The notes under the pieces are model-generated. The model was given only the letters and a program-made list of their open reading frames with translations. It had not been told where the DNA came from and did not search any database. Below, in pieces: positions 36,538 to 46,311 of a stretch of DNA of 64,000 bases. The number at the start of each line of letters is the position of its first letter. Position 1 is the first letter of the stretch. The position numbers were made by a program, and so were the translations under genes. Origin of the DNA: Methylotenera sp. Its GTDB lineage: Bacteria > Pseudomonadota > Gammaproteobacteria > Burkholderiales > Methylophilaceae. The stretch covers positions 1-64,000 of the forward strand of contig JABFQV010000011.1 in assembly GCA_013141495.1 (NCBI GenBank). The letters run 5' to 3'.

Positions 36538-38694
36538 TCAACTTAACAGTGGAATGCTAATGGTTACAATTGCACCGGTTTCATTGGCATCGCTTGTTGT
36601 TGCCAATGAAACAGGCGATGCATTTTCAATTTTAATACTGCCTTTATGTTCTTCAATTATTTTTTTTACAATCGCCAAACCTAGCCCGGTGCCATGAGGT
36701 TTCGTGGTCATGTAAGGTTCAAAAATATGCGACATCATGTCGGCAGAAAAACCAGTACCATTATCTTGCACGGTTAGCACCATTAAGTGATCCACTAGTG
36801 CGGTTTTTACAACAATCACGGGAGATAATGCTGTTGCAAGCGCATCTTGTGCATTTTGCAGCAAGTTATGCAGTACTTGGCGCAACATGGTGCCATCTCC
36901 TCTAATCGTACAAGCTTGCGTTGCCAGTGACAATTCTATTTTAATTTTTGGCAAATCATAAAGTGACACCACCTCACGAATCAAGGCGTTTAAATCCAGT
37001 TTATCTAAATGCGGTGCTGGCGAACGCGCATACTCACTAAATTCGTTCACCATTTTCTTTAAGGCATCAACTTGATTCACAATGGTGGCCGTTGAACGTT
37101 TTAACATTTCAGCATCGGCCACATCTAATTTACTAACCAATTTATGCGCCATGCGCTCTGCCGATAATTGTATCGGTGTGAGCGGATTTTTGATTTCATG
37201 CGCCAAACGCCTTGCCACCTCTCCCCACGCGGCGTCACGTTGCGCCTGCACCATGGCAGTCGCATCGTCAAATACGGCGACATAACCGCCATCCGGAAGA
37301 CGGGTGCCACGCAATGTAATAATTTGCTTACCTTGCGCAGTCGCTAATTCAATTTGCGTTTGCGCATCGTCTTTTTGCCCATTCTTAACACTCGCATCTT
37401 GCTGGCTATTGATGGCAATCGCTTCAAAAAAGTTAGCCAACTGCGCCTGCTTAGCGATAATTTTATCCGGCGTAAAACCCACGTACCCTTCTAACGAAAC
37501 GCCCAGTATATTCACTGTGGCTTCATTAAAAGTACGCAACTCCCCGCGCTCGTTTAATGCCAACACACCGGAAGACAAATGCGCCAAGATGGTTTCTAAA
37601 TAACCACGTGCCGCCTCAACCCGCGCACGGTTTCTATCTGCCGCTTTGGTCGCATCGCCTAATTGCTGTGTCATGCTATTAAAAGACTGCACCAACACGC
37701 CTAGCTCATCTTTACCATGTGCCGGCAACATGGTGCTGTAATCACCACTGGCAATCGCTTTAGTACCTTCAGCTAATACCGTTAGCGGCGCAGATAACCT
37801 GCGACTTAACACAAAAGCAATCGCCACCGCTGTTAGCATCGCCAACATCATCACTAAAGTTAGCGTGAGCGCGAACACCTCCCTTAAGGCGGTACGACTG
37901 TATGATAACTGCTGGTACTCTTGATACACATCTTGCACCGCCTCTGCAGTGGTTGCCAAAGACTTAGGCACTGGTTGCAATAACTGTAAAATTCGCGTTT
38001 CACCTGCAATAGCCTGCACACTGATGGGCGCTAATACGCGCAAAAACAATCCCTTGCCCGCAATTGGCTCAATGTTGCCGTAAATGCGCAAACGCGCTTG
38101 CCTTAACTGCGTCACGCTGGGTAGCTCCGGCAAAAAGCTCGTAGAATCACTGCTGGAAACCGCTAAAATTCTACCTTGTGGCGTCAGCAAGGTTACGTCT
38201 TGAATACCGCTTTTTTCACGTAAATCATTCAACATGGAAAAGTGCGTATCTGCCGGCTGAAAGGCGAGGCTAGTAGCCATGCTTTCACCTTTTTCTTTTA
38301 CATCCGCCAGCATAATATCTAAAGCGGTTCGGCCCAGATTTAACCCGCCTTCAAGTGCCGACTCCACTTTGACGTTAAACCATGACTCAATTGAGCGCGT
38401 TAAGAAATTTACCGAGACCACGTAAACGATTAAACCCGGAATAAATGCCATCAGCGCGAATGAGCCTAACAGACGTAGCGTAAAACGGCTACCCATGACG
38501 CGCTCGCGGATATTGCGATATAAATTAAAAAGCTGAACCGCAATCAGCGTAATCAGCAATACCGCTAATGTGATGTTTAATGCGACTAACAGCGTGTAAT
38601 ACTCACCTGATGCCGCAGTACTTGCGCTCGCATTTGATAGCAAATACAGCAACAACGTGCCTAGCACAGCACTGGCGAGTACGATGTATTTCAT
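36538..38694 (-). CDS. NtrY-family sensor histidine kinase
   Basis: A membrane sensor kinase. Two membrane segments at residues 1-60 and one near 80-105 precede a periplasmic sensor region. Another helix (FALTLTLVMMLAMLTAVAIAFVL) leads into a HAMP domain (RLSAPLTVLAEGTKAIASGDYS), then a PAS domain. The HisKA phospho-histidine is in HEIKNPLTPIQLSAERM, with the ATPase N box in LHNLLQNAQDAL and glycine boxes DNGTGFS and GTGLGLAIVKKI. The 718 residues fit NtrY. Its start overlaps the DUF4390 stop as ATGA, and its regulator gene follows 40 bp later. Confidence 0.94.
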   Translation of the reverse strand: MKYIVLASAVLGTLLLYLLSNASASTAASGEYYTLLVALNITLAVLLITLIAVQLFNLYRNIRERVMGSRFTLRLLGSFALMAFIPGLIVYVVSVNFLTRSIESWFNVKVESALEGGLNLGRTALDIMLADVKEKGESMATSLAFQPADTHFSMLNDLREKSGIQDVTLLTPQGRILAVSSSDSTSFLPELPSVTQLRQARLRIYGNIEPIAGKGLFLRVLAPISVQAIAGETRILQLLQPVPKSLATTAEAVQDVYQEYQQLSYSRTALREVFALTLTLVMMLAMLTAVAIAFVLSRRLSAPLTVLAEGTKAIASGDYSTMLPAHGKDELGVLVQSFNSMTQQLGDATKAADRNRARVEAARGYLETILAHLSSGVLALNERGELRTFNEATVNILGVSLEGYVGFTPDKIIAKQAQLANFFEAIAINSQQDASVKNGQKDDAQTQIELATAQGKQIITLRGTRLPDGGYVAVFDDATAMVQAQRDAAWGEVARRLAHEIKNPLTPIQLSAERMAHKLVSKLDVADAEMLKRSTATIVNQVDALKKMVNEFSEYARSPAPHLDKLDLNALIREVVSLYDLPKIKIELSLATQACTIRGDGTMLRQVLHNLLQNAQDALATALSPVIVVKTALVDHLMVLTVQDNGTGFSADMMSHIFEPYMTTKPHGTGLGLAIVKKIIEEHKGSIKIENASPVSLATTSDANETGAIVTISIPLLS

Positions 38695-39260
38695 TTAAAC
38701 AAGTTGGGTGACCATGCAAAACGCTGCGAAGTCATTTCCCAATCCTCAGCACCCATCGCCTCTGCCTGCAAAGCTTTGGGTAGTTTTTTATGGTCTAGGC
38801 GCATCAACAATAGCGCCTGGTAGCGTTCGCCCTTATCGACGTGTGCTTTTTGAAATACTTTTAAATCCTGGATAACTGATAAATCCTCGATGGCCTCATC
38901 CAGACTCGCGTAACTTCTTTGTTGCTCATTGCGAGCAATAATATATTGTCGCGTCAGCGCATGATAACTCAAGCTCACCTCCTGCACTGTGGTGACAATC
39001 TCATCATCAAACCAGTACTGGCGAGGCGAGCGCAATTGAAACTCTATCAAAAAATTAAAAGTAAATCCTTTAAGAATCGCTTTTTCCATCTCTGGGCTAA
39101 AATTGATTTCAGCGTCCGCATTCAGTAAATAGTCATCTTCATACACAATTAAATTGGCGCTTCTAATATGCAGGCTATTGCCAGCCGCAAACGACAAATG
39201 CGCAAATAACACCAAACCTACAATGCTAAATAGCTGTTTAATTCTTTTGCAATAGCGCAT
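38691..39260 (-). CDS. DUF4390 family exported protein
   Basis: A protein of unknown function found between rsmB and ntrY in many betaproteobacteria. A signal peptide (LFSIVGLVLFAHLSFAAG) is followed by the DUF4390 domain (LHIRSANLIVYEDDYLLNADAEINFS, then YWFDDEIVTTVQEVSLSYHALTRQY). The start is uncertain. I chose ATG 39260 (MRYCKRIKQ), which overlaps the rsmB end by 23 bases; ATG 39275 is an alternative, and the track start is deep inside rsmB. The C-terminal MTSQRFAWSPNLFK is typical of the family. Confidence 0.85.
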   Translation of the reverse strand: MRYCKRIKQLFSIVGLVLFAHLSFAAGNSLHIRSANLIVYEDDYLLNADAEINFSPEMEKAILKGFTFNFLIEFQLRSPRQYWFDDEIVTTVQEVSLSYHALTRQYIIARNEQQRSYASLDEAIEDLSVIQDLKVFQKAHVDKGERYQALLLMRLDHKKLPKALQAEAMGAEDWEMTSQRFAWSPNLFK

Positions 39261-40542
39261 AAAAAAAGCCGTCATGTGCGTTTGATGGAATAAGCTGACC
39301 ATTGATATGCGTGATATTTGCCTGTGGATTGTTAAGTGCGGTATCCAAAGGCAACTGGCTAGCATCTGTATGATTTTTTAAAAACTGATCAATCTGCCTT
39401 TGGTTTTCTTCATCAAAAACAGAACACGTTACATAAAGCAATTGCCCACCTTGTGCCAACATCTGCCATAAATTTGGTAATATTTTAGCCTGTTGTGCGA
39501 CAAAAGAAGCCACATCCGACTCTCGGCGTAACCATTTAATATCTACATGGCGCCGCACAATGCCAGATGCAGTACACGGCACATCAGCCAAAATTCTATC
39601 GAATGGTTTGCCATCATACCAGTCAGTGGCTGCGGCATCTCCCACCAACAGCGCGGCTTTTAAATTCAACCGATCAAGATTACTTTGCACCCGTTGCAAA
39701 CGGGTTTCATCGCTATCCAAAGCGGTCATCTGTACCTCGGCCAACTCCAGAATATGCCCAGTTTTTCCACCGGGTGCGCAACAGGCATCTAACACGCGCA
39801 TATCAGCTTGCACATCTAACAACTGCGCTGCCAACTGCGCACCATAATCTTGCACAGAAACCACACCATCGGTAAAGCCTGGAATTTTATCAACGGCAAT
39901 CGGTTTTTTAAGCTCCACGGCTTGCGCACCAAGGTGGCTAGCCTCAAATTCCTGACGCGCTAATAATTGCAAATAGTCATGTACACTGATTTTTTTGGTA
40001 TTTACACGAAGTGTCATCGGCGGATGCTGGTTACCAATCGCCAAGATGTTTTGCCAGTGCTCAGAATATTGGGTTTTGAGCTTGTTTATCCACCACTGCG
40101 GATAAGAATAAGTCGCCACTTCATTGGTTTTAGATTGCACATTCAGCACTTCTTTTTGCCGTAAAAAATTACGCAAAATTGCATTCACCAAGCCCTTGGC
40201 CCAACTTTTTGCCATTGGCCTTTTAAGCTGGCTAACCGCGTGCACCGCCTGATTGACCACGGTAAATGCATCCGCTTTGTCATGCAGCAACTGATAAATC
40301 GCCACTAATAACACGGCGTGAAGACGCTCATCGGTGAGCGGTTTTTCTAGCAACTGTTTTAAATAGGTATCAATCTCGCCATAAAAGCGCAAAGTGCCAT
40401 AGCTCAAATCTGCGGCAGCCCCTTTTTGTTGTGGCGTAGCCGCTGGAAATAACGACAATGCAGCAGGCAAAGCTAAGGTAAGGTTGCGACCTGAAAACAC
40501 TTGATGCACAGCATCAGCGGCGATAAGTTGAGAAATATACAA
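39238..40542 (-). CDS. rsmB: 16S rRNA m5C967 methyltransferase RsmB (TTG start)
   Basis: Methylates C967 of 16S rRNA with SAM. The N-terminal NusB-like RNA-binding domain (residues 1-140) is followed by a Rossmann methyltransferase. The SAM motif is VLDACCAPGGKTGHIL, then ALDSDE, the catalytic region DVPCTASGIVRRH and the nucleophile cysteine in LYVTCSVFDEENQ. The length of 434 residues is normal. The only start compatible with the family is a TTG, preceded by a weak AAGAAAG. It heads the rsmB-DUF4390-ntrY-ntrX run. Confidence 0.95.
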   Translation of the reverse strand: MYISQLIAADAVHQVFSGRNLTLALPAALSLFPAATPQQKGAAADLSYGTLRFYGEIDTYLKQLLEKPLTDERLHAVLLVAIYQLLHDKADAFTVVNQAVHAVSQLKRPMAKSWAKGLVNAILRNFLRQKEVLNVQSKTNEVATYSYPQWWINKLKTQYSEHWQNILAIGNQHPPMTLRVNTKKISVHDYLQLLARQEFEASHLGAQAVELKKPIAVDKIPGFTDGVVSVQDYGAQLAAQLLDVQADMRVLDACCAPGGKTGHILELAEVQMTALDSDETRLQRVQSNLDRLNLKAALLVGDAAATDWYDGKPFDRILADVPCTASGIVRRHVDIKWLRRESDVASFVAQQAKILPNLWQMLAQGGQLLYVTCSVFDEENQRQIDQFLKNHTDASQLPLDTALNNPQANITHINGQLIPSNAHDGFFYALLQKN

Positions 40543-40775
40543 ATAAGACTTTCTTAATTTAAAGATATTGATTAAGCCTTGATTTTACTTGATAAACGCC
40601 GCGGTGGGTGCTTATTACGTCAGTGAAACTTGGCGCTTTTACAATCGCAAGCTACCGTGCCAGAGATGGTTCGTCAATTTAAGTTATATGAGGGGGAGGC
40701 GATCTGAACGTCTATGCCAGTTTGAATGCGGCCACTTGATTAAGTTGATTGCGGTCGCTTAATTTTCACCCGGGT
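40543..40775. other. Intergenic region rsmB-htpX, nothing recognised
   Basis: 233 bp between two minus-strand genes. No tRNA, repeat copy or good ORF is visible. The stretch is more GC-rich than typical promoter DNA here (for example GATGGTTCGTC and GGGGGAGGCG), so a gene remnant or leader RNA is possible but unsupported. Confidence 0.3.
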
Positions 40776-41633
40776 CTAAACGACCATCGCCCTCAACCGC
40801 GCCACCCGTTCCGCTGTCTTAGGATGCGTACTAAACAAGCTATCGAACGAAACGCCTGACAACGGATTGATAATCATCATTTGCCCTGTTTCCGGATGCG
40901 CTTCTGCAGTTTGATTGGTAATTTGATGCGCATAATGATGAATTTTCTCTAGTGCGCTCGCTAACGCGTTCGGATCACGGCTTATTTCAGCGCCGGCTTT
41001 ATCCGCCTCAAATTCTCGGGCACGTGAAATTGCCATTTGAATTAGCGACGCGGCTAATGGGGCTAAAAACATGAGCAATATGCCAATAATTGGATTTACG
41101 TTACGTTCGCCGCTACCATTACGGCCGCCACCAAACAGCATGCCAAATTGGGCAATCGACGCAATGGCACCCGCCATCGTTGCTGAAATCGTTGAAATTA
41201 AAGTGTCACGGTTTTTTACATGGGCTAACTCATGCGCCATGACCCCGCGCAATTCGCGCTCACTTAAAAGCTGCATAATGCCTACCGTGGCTGCCACCGC
41301 AGCATGTTCCGGGTCGCGCCCCGTTGCAAATGCATTCGGTTGACTTTCGTTAATCACATACACCTTAGGCATCGGCAGTTGTGCATTTTCGGCCAGTTGT
41401 TTAACCGTTTGGTAGTAATGGTGAAATTGACTATTGTCAGCGCCAACCTCCTGCGCACCGTACATTTTCAGCACCGCTTTGTCTGAAAACCAGTAAGCAT
41501 AGGCGTTCATTGCGGCAGCAAACATTAACGCAATCATCATGCCATTTCCGCCACCCAACGCTGCGCCTACCGTACCAAATAAAGCAACAATCGCCGCCAT
41601 TAAAATGGTTGTTTTTAACCAGTTACCTAACAT
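40776..41633 (-). CDS. htpX: Membrane zinc metalloprotease HtpX
   Basis: An inner-membrane quality-control protease of the M48 family, often induced by envelope stress. The zinc motif is HELAH in [15 protein letters not shown], and the downstream glutamate lies in [12 protein letters not shown]. Membrane segments occur at residues 8-50 (two helices) and at about 150-200. The length of 285 residues is standard. It is the last gene after def-fmt on this strand; a 60-bp gap separates it from fmt. Confidence 0.96.
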   Translation of the reverse strand: MLGNWLKTTILMAAIVALFGTVGAALGGGNGMMIALMFAAAMNAYAYWFSDKAVLKMYGAQEVGADNSQFHHYYQTVKQLAENAQLPMPKVYVINESQPNAFATGRDPEHAAVAATVGIMQLLSERELRGVMAHELAHVKNRDTLISTISATMAGAIASIAQFGMLFGGGRNGSGERNVNPIIGILLMFLAPLAASLIQMAISRAREFEADKAGAEISRDPNALASALEKIHHYAHQITNQTAEAHPETGQMMIINPLSGVSFDSLFSTHPKTAERVARLRAMVV

Positions 41634-41694
41634 GTTTCATCCTTCGAAACTAATCGACAAGCTTAAGATGGCGACAATCTACAAAAAATCAATC

Positions 41695-42645
41695 CTACTC
41701 AACAACGTCAGTGAACACTTCACCTGCCTGTAAGTGATGGCCCTGTACAAAAGCAGGTGCACTTAAACGCTTGCCTCCCGGCGCTTGCAGTTCGGTAATA
41801 TGTAATACACCCTCGCCGCACGCCACCCGCACGCCATCATGCACACTAACAATTTCGCCCGCCTTGGCGTGAACCGAATTGGTTGGCGCTACATCAGCGG
41901 TTGCCATCCAGATACGGCACACCTCGCCACGCAAATAGCTTTGCGCCACTGGAAACGGGTTAAAAGCGCGTATTTGCCGCGATATTTCATGCACACTCTT
42001 TTGCCAATCAATGGCAGCCTCAGATTTTTCAAGCTTATGTGCATACGTCACCAAGGCTTCATCTTGCGGCGTGGCCGGCAGCGCAGCGTTTGTTGCTAAG
42101 GTTGCCATCGCTGCGACCATTAGTTCTGCGCCCATTTTACTGAGAACATCATGCAAAGTTTGTGTAGTATCGGTATCTGTAATCGGCACCACACCTTTAC
42201 AAACCATCGCGCCCGCATCTAAGGCCGGAACGACCTCCATAATAGTCACGCCGGTTTCTGCGTCACCCGCCAATATTGAGCGATGAATCGGTGCTGCGCC
42301 GCGCCAACGCGGCAACAACGAGGCATGAATGTTATAGCAACCAAAGCGCGGCATATTTAAAATAACAGTCGGAATAATCAAGCCATAAGCGGCAACAATC
42401 ATCACATCGGCATTCACTTGTTCAATTTGCGCCTGCACTGCTGCATCTTTTAGCGTTTCTGGCTGAAACACAGGCAAAGCATGTTGTGTTGCTAGCACTT
42501 TAACTGGACTCGCCTTTAACTTCATTCCACGTCCTGCGGGACGGTCTGGCTGGGTAAGCACCATTACGATTTGATGGCCTGCGTCAATAAGCGCGGCTAA
42601 AGCAGGGACAGCAAATTCAGGGGTACCCGCAAAAATTATGTTCAA
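41695..42645 (-). CDS. fmt: Methionyl-tRNA formyltransferase (TTG start)
   Basis: Formylates initiator Met-tRNA using 10-formyl-THF. The N-terminal MNIIFAGTPEFAVPAL and the SLLPRWRGAAPIHRSILAGD region with catalytic Asn/His/Asp (NIHASLLPRWRG) are present, and the C-terminal domain ends in ELQAPGGKRLSA. The length of 316 residues is normal. The start codon is TTG, with AAGG 8 bases upstream and family-matching residues directly after. It lies 50 bp downstream of def, the usual def-fmt pairing. Confidence 0.96.
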   Translation of the reverse strand: MNIIFAGTPEFAVPALAALIDAGHQIVMVLTQPDRPAGRGMKLKASPVKVLATQHALPVFQPETLKDAAVQAQIEQVNADVMIVAAYGLIIPTVILNMPRFGCYNIHASLLPRWRGAAPIHRSILAGDAETGVTIMEVVPALDAGAMVCKGVVPITDTDTTQTLHDVLSKMGAELMVAAMATLATNAALPATPQDEALVTYAHKLEKSEAAIDWQKSVHEISRQIRAFNPFPVAQSYLRGEVCRIWMATADVAPTNSVHAKAGEIVSVHDGVRVACGEGVLHITELQAPGGKRLSAPAFVQGHHLQAGEVFTDVVE

Positions 42646-42695
42646 TGTTGTGACCTTTATACAAATGACGTGGCTGTAAATGACATGGCAATAAA

Positions 42696-43196
42696 TTAAA
42701 TAGCGCGGTGATGCTTCAGCATTTTATTTTTAATGCGGCTACGCTTAAGCGGAGACAAATACTCAACAAATACCTTGCCTAGTAAGTGGTCAATTTCATG
42801 CTGAATACAAACGCTCAACAGGCCGTGTGCTTCTAATGTAAATAGCTTGCCTGTTGCATCCAACGCTTCCACTGTCACTTTTTCTGCCCGTGTCACATTT
42901 TCATACACACCAGGCACCGACAAGCAACCTTCCTCATACTGTTGCTCACCATCTTTTGAAGTGATTTTAGGATTGATAAACACTTGCAGTTGATCTTTAG
43001 TTTCGCTGGTGTCAATAATCAGCAACTGTATATGCCGATTCACCTGTGTTGCCGCCAACCCTATTCCAGGTGCGGCATACATCGTCTCTGCCATATCATC
43101 AATCAAACGACGTAATGTGGCATCCACATCTTTCACTGGCTTGGCTACGGTGTGTAAGCGCGGGTCTGGATAGTTAAGAATATCTAAAATTGCCAT
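42696..43196 (-). CDS. def: Peptide deformylase
   Basis: Removes the formyl group from nascent proteins and complements fmt next door. The three family motifs are GIGLAATQV, the metal-binding cysteine in EEGCLSVPG, and [12 protein letters not shown] with the HExxH pair. The length of 166 residues is typical of type I enzymes. It is first in the def-fmt-htpX run and divergent from the LysM gene, so promoters for both lie in the 196-bp gap. Confidence 0.97.
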   Translation of the reverse strand: MAILDILNYPDPRLHTVAKPVKDVDATLRRLIDDMAETMYAAPGIGLAATQVNRHIQLLIIDTSETKDQLQVFINPKITSKDGEQQYEEGCLSVPGVYENVTRAEKVTVEALDATGKLFTLEAHGLLSVCIQHEIDHLLGKVFVEYLSPLKRSRIKNKMLKHHRAI

Positions 43197-43392
43197 AAAA
43201 ACTCATTATATTTATCTATTTATCTGTCTGTAAAAATTCAAATCTATTATAAATCCACGGCTTTTTCCATAAAAGCTTGATTGTTGAATGAATTACGTGC
43301 TAAATTTAACGTAAATTCACGGTATGCGCGCGTGTATTATTTGCTTCAACCGCATATCCTCTCAATGCATTTTTGACTGAGGTCATCAATCT

Positions 43393-44559
43393 ATGTTCCG
43401 CATTATTATAACGCTGCTGATGTTTTGTTGCTTAAGCTTCCGTCTCAATGCGCAAGAAGTTGCGCTTAAACCTAACCATCCTGATCGTCATGTTGTTGTT
43501 AAAGGTGATACTTTATGGGGTATTTCAGGCAAGTTTCTAAAAGATCCATGGTTGTGGCCAAAAGTTTGGCAGTTAAATCGCGCCCAAATTAAAAATCCTC
43601 ACTTAATTTATCCCGGTGATGTGGTTTTTCTCGATATGAGTAGTGGTAAGCCAGAATTAAAACTGCTACGCGAAACCATTACGTTACAACCAGGCGCTGT
43701 GATAGAACCCTTAGAAAAAACGGCTATCTCAACCATCCCCCTCAATGTCATTGCACCATTTTTGAGTCAGCCACTGATTATTGAAAAAGACCAATTGGCA
43801 GAGTCACCAAGAATCATTGCAGGACAAGATAATCGCGTTGTTTTAAGCCCTGGCACACGTGTTTATATCAATAAAATTGAAGAAGGCGATGGACTCAATT
43901 GGTTTGTTTATCGGCCAGGCAATGACTTAGTTGACCCTGATAGTAAAGAAGTTCTAGGCGTTGAAGCCACTTACCTGGGTGATGCTAGAGTCACAAAATA
44001 TGGTGAGCCGGCAAGTGCCGACATCACAAAAGCTAAAGAAGAAATTTTCACCAAAGATAGATTAGTCCCTAGCGGCGATGAAGTCATTGCTAATTTCGTT
44101 CCCCACGCCCCTGACACAGAAATTACCGGCCGCATTATTAAAATTTATGGCGGCGTAGCAGAGGCCGGGCCACAAAGCATTGTGTCTATCAGTCGCGGTA
44201 GCGCCGATGGTATTGAAGTGGGACATGTGTTGGCAATCAGCCGTTATGGTCGCGTGATTAAAGACCCTGAGCCACAAAAAGAATCCGATGAACAAAAACA
44301 GGCAAAGGCCAATGCAAAGCCAAAACTCAAAGAATTAAACTTTGACGTGTCACGTGATGCAGACGGCAAGCCTGTCGTTAATTTTGAGAAAAAATCTGAA
44401 AATACAAGTGGATTAGTACTTGAACCCGGCATGATTAAATTACCAGATGAGCGTGTAGGCTTACTCATGGTATTCCGCGTATTTGACCGTGTATCTTATG
44501 GCTTGATTATGCAGGCATCTGAGCCAGTCAATACCTTAGATACCGTAAAAACACCGTAA
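43393..44559 (+). CDS. LysM-domain exported protein
   Basis: A secreted protein that probably binds peptidoglycan. The signal peptide is FRIIITLLMFCCLSFRLNAQ. A single LysM domain follows at about residues 33-80 (HVVVKGDTLWGISGKFLKDPWLWPKVW, then NPHLIYPGDVVFLD). The rest (about 100-388) contains a beta-rich region with YGGVAEAGPQSIVSISRGSADGIEVGHVLAI and no catalytic domain I recognise. It lies 7 bp before dprA and divergent from def, a placement common in betaproteobacteria. Confidence 0.9.
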   Translation: MFRIIITLLMFCCLSFRLNAQEVALKPNHPDRHVVVKGDTLWGISGKFLKDPWLWPKVWQLNRAQIKNPHLIYPGDVVFLDMSSGKPELKLLRETITLQPGAVIEPLEKTAISTIPLNVIAPFLSQPLIIEKDQLAESPRIIAGQDNRVVLSPGTRVYINKIEEGDGLNWFVYRPGNDLVDPDSKEVLGVEATYLGDARVTKYGEPASADITKAKEEIFTKDRLVPSGDEVIANFVPHAPDTEITGRIIKIYGGVAEAGPQSIVSISRGSADGIEVGHVLAISRYGRVIKDPEPQKESDEQKQAKANAKPKLKELNFDVSRDADGKPVVNFEKKSENTSGLVLEPGMIKLPDERVGLLMVFRVFDRVSYGLIMQASEPVNTLDTVKTP

Positions 44560-44566
44560 TTTTTTA

Positions 44567-45706
44567 ATGGCTAACGGTAGCGAAGTCCACTACGACCAGA
44601 CGCTCGTAGAAAAGTCGCTGTGGATTAGCCTTGGTAATATTCGCGGCGTAGGGCCACAAACGTTTTGTCAGTTACTTAATGTTTTTGGTAGCCCCAGCCA
44701 TATTTATGCGGCAAGCCTTAAGCAATTAAAAGAAGTCGTTTCAGATCAAATTGCTTGCGAAATCAATCAAGGTGTTAATCACGATGCCTTGGCTGATTCT
44801 CTACACTGGCTTTCTCTTGCCAGCAATCACCTCGTTACACTTGCGGATGCCGAGTATCCGCAAGCTTTACTTGAAATTGCCGATCCTCCGCCTTTCCTGT
44901 ATGCAAAAGGCAACCTCGCACTACTCAATCAACCTAGTATCGCCATCGTTGGTAGTCGCAATGCTTCTGTGCAGGGCGAAAAAAATGCCGAGGCTTTCGC
45001 CCATGATTTATGTGGCTATGGCTTATGCATAGTAAGTGGCCTAGCGCTAGGCATTGATGGCGCAGCACACCGTGGCGCGCTCAAGGCGGGCGGCGCTACC
45101 ATTGCCGTTGTGGGCACTGGACTTGATATTGTTTACCCCGCTAAACATCGTGATTTAGCGCACCAGATTGTAGAACGCGGGCTTGTTGTTTCTGAGTTCG
45201 CATTAGGTACACCATCAAAACCGCAAAATTTTCCTAAACGTAATCGTATTATCAGCGGGCTTAGTTTAGGCTGTTTAGTAGTAGAAGCTAATTTACAAAG
45301 TGGCTCACAAATTACAGCACGAATGGCAGCTGAACAAGGTCGTGAAATTTTCGCTATTCCCGGCTCGATACATTCACCAATGTCTAAAGGATGCCACCAG
45401 CTGATTAAGCAAGGGGCTAAGTTAGTCGATTGTTTACAAGACATCGCTGAAGAACTTAAACTTAATGAAAAATTAAATCAGTTAGAAAATGAAACTGTTG
45501 CCAAAGCCAATAGGCCCGATAGCAGCAAAGAGGAAAACTCTAGTAACTTAATCGTCAAAATAATGGGGTTTGAAGCCATGACTTTAGAGCAAATTGTGAC
45601 GATAAGCGGCTTGACGGTAAGTGAAGTTTCATCCATGCTTATGTTACTAGAACTTGAAGGAAAGCTAGCCAGCCTAGCAGGAGGTCAATACCAGAAAATT
45701 GTGTAA
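44567..45706 (+). CDS. dprA: DNA processing protein DprA
   Basis: Loads RecA on incoming single-stranded DNA in natural transformation. The extended Rossmann domain shows AIVGSRNASVQGEKNAE, VSGLALGIDGAAHRGAL, TIAVVGTGLDIVYPAKH and FPKRNRIISGLS. The C-terminal winged helix lies at about 315-379 (MTLEQIVTISGLTVSEVSSMLMLLELEG). The length of 379 residues is full. With the type IV pilus genes in the same window, competence is plausible but not shown. Confidence 0.96.
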   Translation: MANGSEVHYDQTLVEKSLWISLGNIRGVGPQTFCQLLNVFGSPSHIYAASLKQLKEVVSDQIACEINQGVNHDALADSLHWLSLASNHLVTLADAEYPQALLEIADPPPFLYAKGNLALLNQPSIAIVGSRNASVQGEKNAEAFAHDLCGYGLCIVSGLALGIDGAAHRGALKAGGATIAVVGTGLDIVYPAKHRDLAHQIVERGLVVSEFALGTPSKPQNFPKRNRIISGLSLGCLVVEANLQSGSQITARMAAEQGREIFAIPGSIHSPMSKGCHQLIKQGAKLVDCLQDIAEELKLNEKLNQLENETVAKANRPDSSKEENSSNLIVKIMGFEAMTLEQIVTISGLTVSEVSSMLMLLELEGKLASLAGGQYQKIV

Positions 45707-45773
45707 TTTGTAATTTTAGAAGTTTGCATAAACCATCTCACTTAAGTTAAAAATAATTTAAAGGACAAAAATC

Positions 45774-46247
45774 ATGTTTGAAGTATTGGTTTATATGTTT
45801 GAAAACTACATTGATACGCAATTTAGACCTGACGAAAACACCTTATCTAAAGAGCTGTTTGCCGCAGGTTTTGATGAAGAAGACATTAACGGTGCATTTG
45901 ATTGGTTTAATCAACTTGAACTGATGACCGACAAGCCAGAATTGTTTGAAGCTGCTCATCACGCCAATACCCGTATTTTTACCGAGACTGAGCTTAAAAA
46001 GATCTCTGGCGAGAGCATCGGTTTTATTCTGTTTTTAGTACAAGCCAACATACTCAACACCGCAGAGCGCGAGCTGGTATTAGAGCTGGCTATGAATTTA
46101 CCGCAACTGGAAATCAGTATCGATGAAATGCGCTGGATTGTACTGATGACCACTTGGGGTGCGAGCAAATCTGGCCCGGATAAGACCAAAGAATATTTAT
46201 TTATTGAGGATGTGTTGCTTAACAAACAAAAACCTACCCTACATTAA
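45774..46247 (+). CDS. smg: Smg family protein (DUF494)
   Basis: A conserved 157-residue protein of unknown role, usually encoded next to dprA and topA. The N-terminal MFEVLVYMFENYID and FDEEDINGAFDWFNQLE are characteristic, and the C-terminal half has the ELVLELAMNL and WIVLMTTWG segments. Here it follows dprA by 67 bp with AAAGGA before the ATG. topA is not downstream. The stem of a terminator begins within its last codons. Confidence 0.92.
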   Translation: MFEVLVYMFENYIDTQFRPDENTLSKELFAAGFDEEDINGAFDWFNQLELMTDKPELFEAAHHANTRIFTETELKKISGESIGFILFLVQANILNTAERELVLELAMNLPQLEISIDEMRWIVLMTTWGASKSGPDKTKEYLFIEDVLLNKQKPTLH

Positions 46248-46263
46248 GTATGTGGGTAGGTTT
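46230..46263. terminator. Terminator overlapping the smg stop
   Basis: AAACCTACCC pairs with GGGTAGGTTT, extended by ACA/TGT around a single bulge. T/A tracts flank the stem and the smg stop lies in the loop. It separates smg from the convergent metF. Confidence 0.7.
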
Positions 46264-46311
46264 GTTGTTGATCAAAAAAAGGTGGTAGGGTCGTTGATAA
46301 ACAACCGTTTA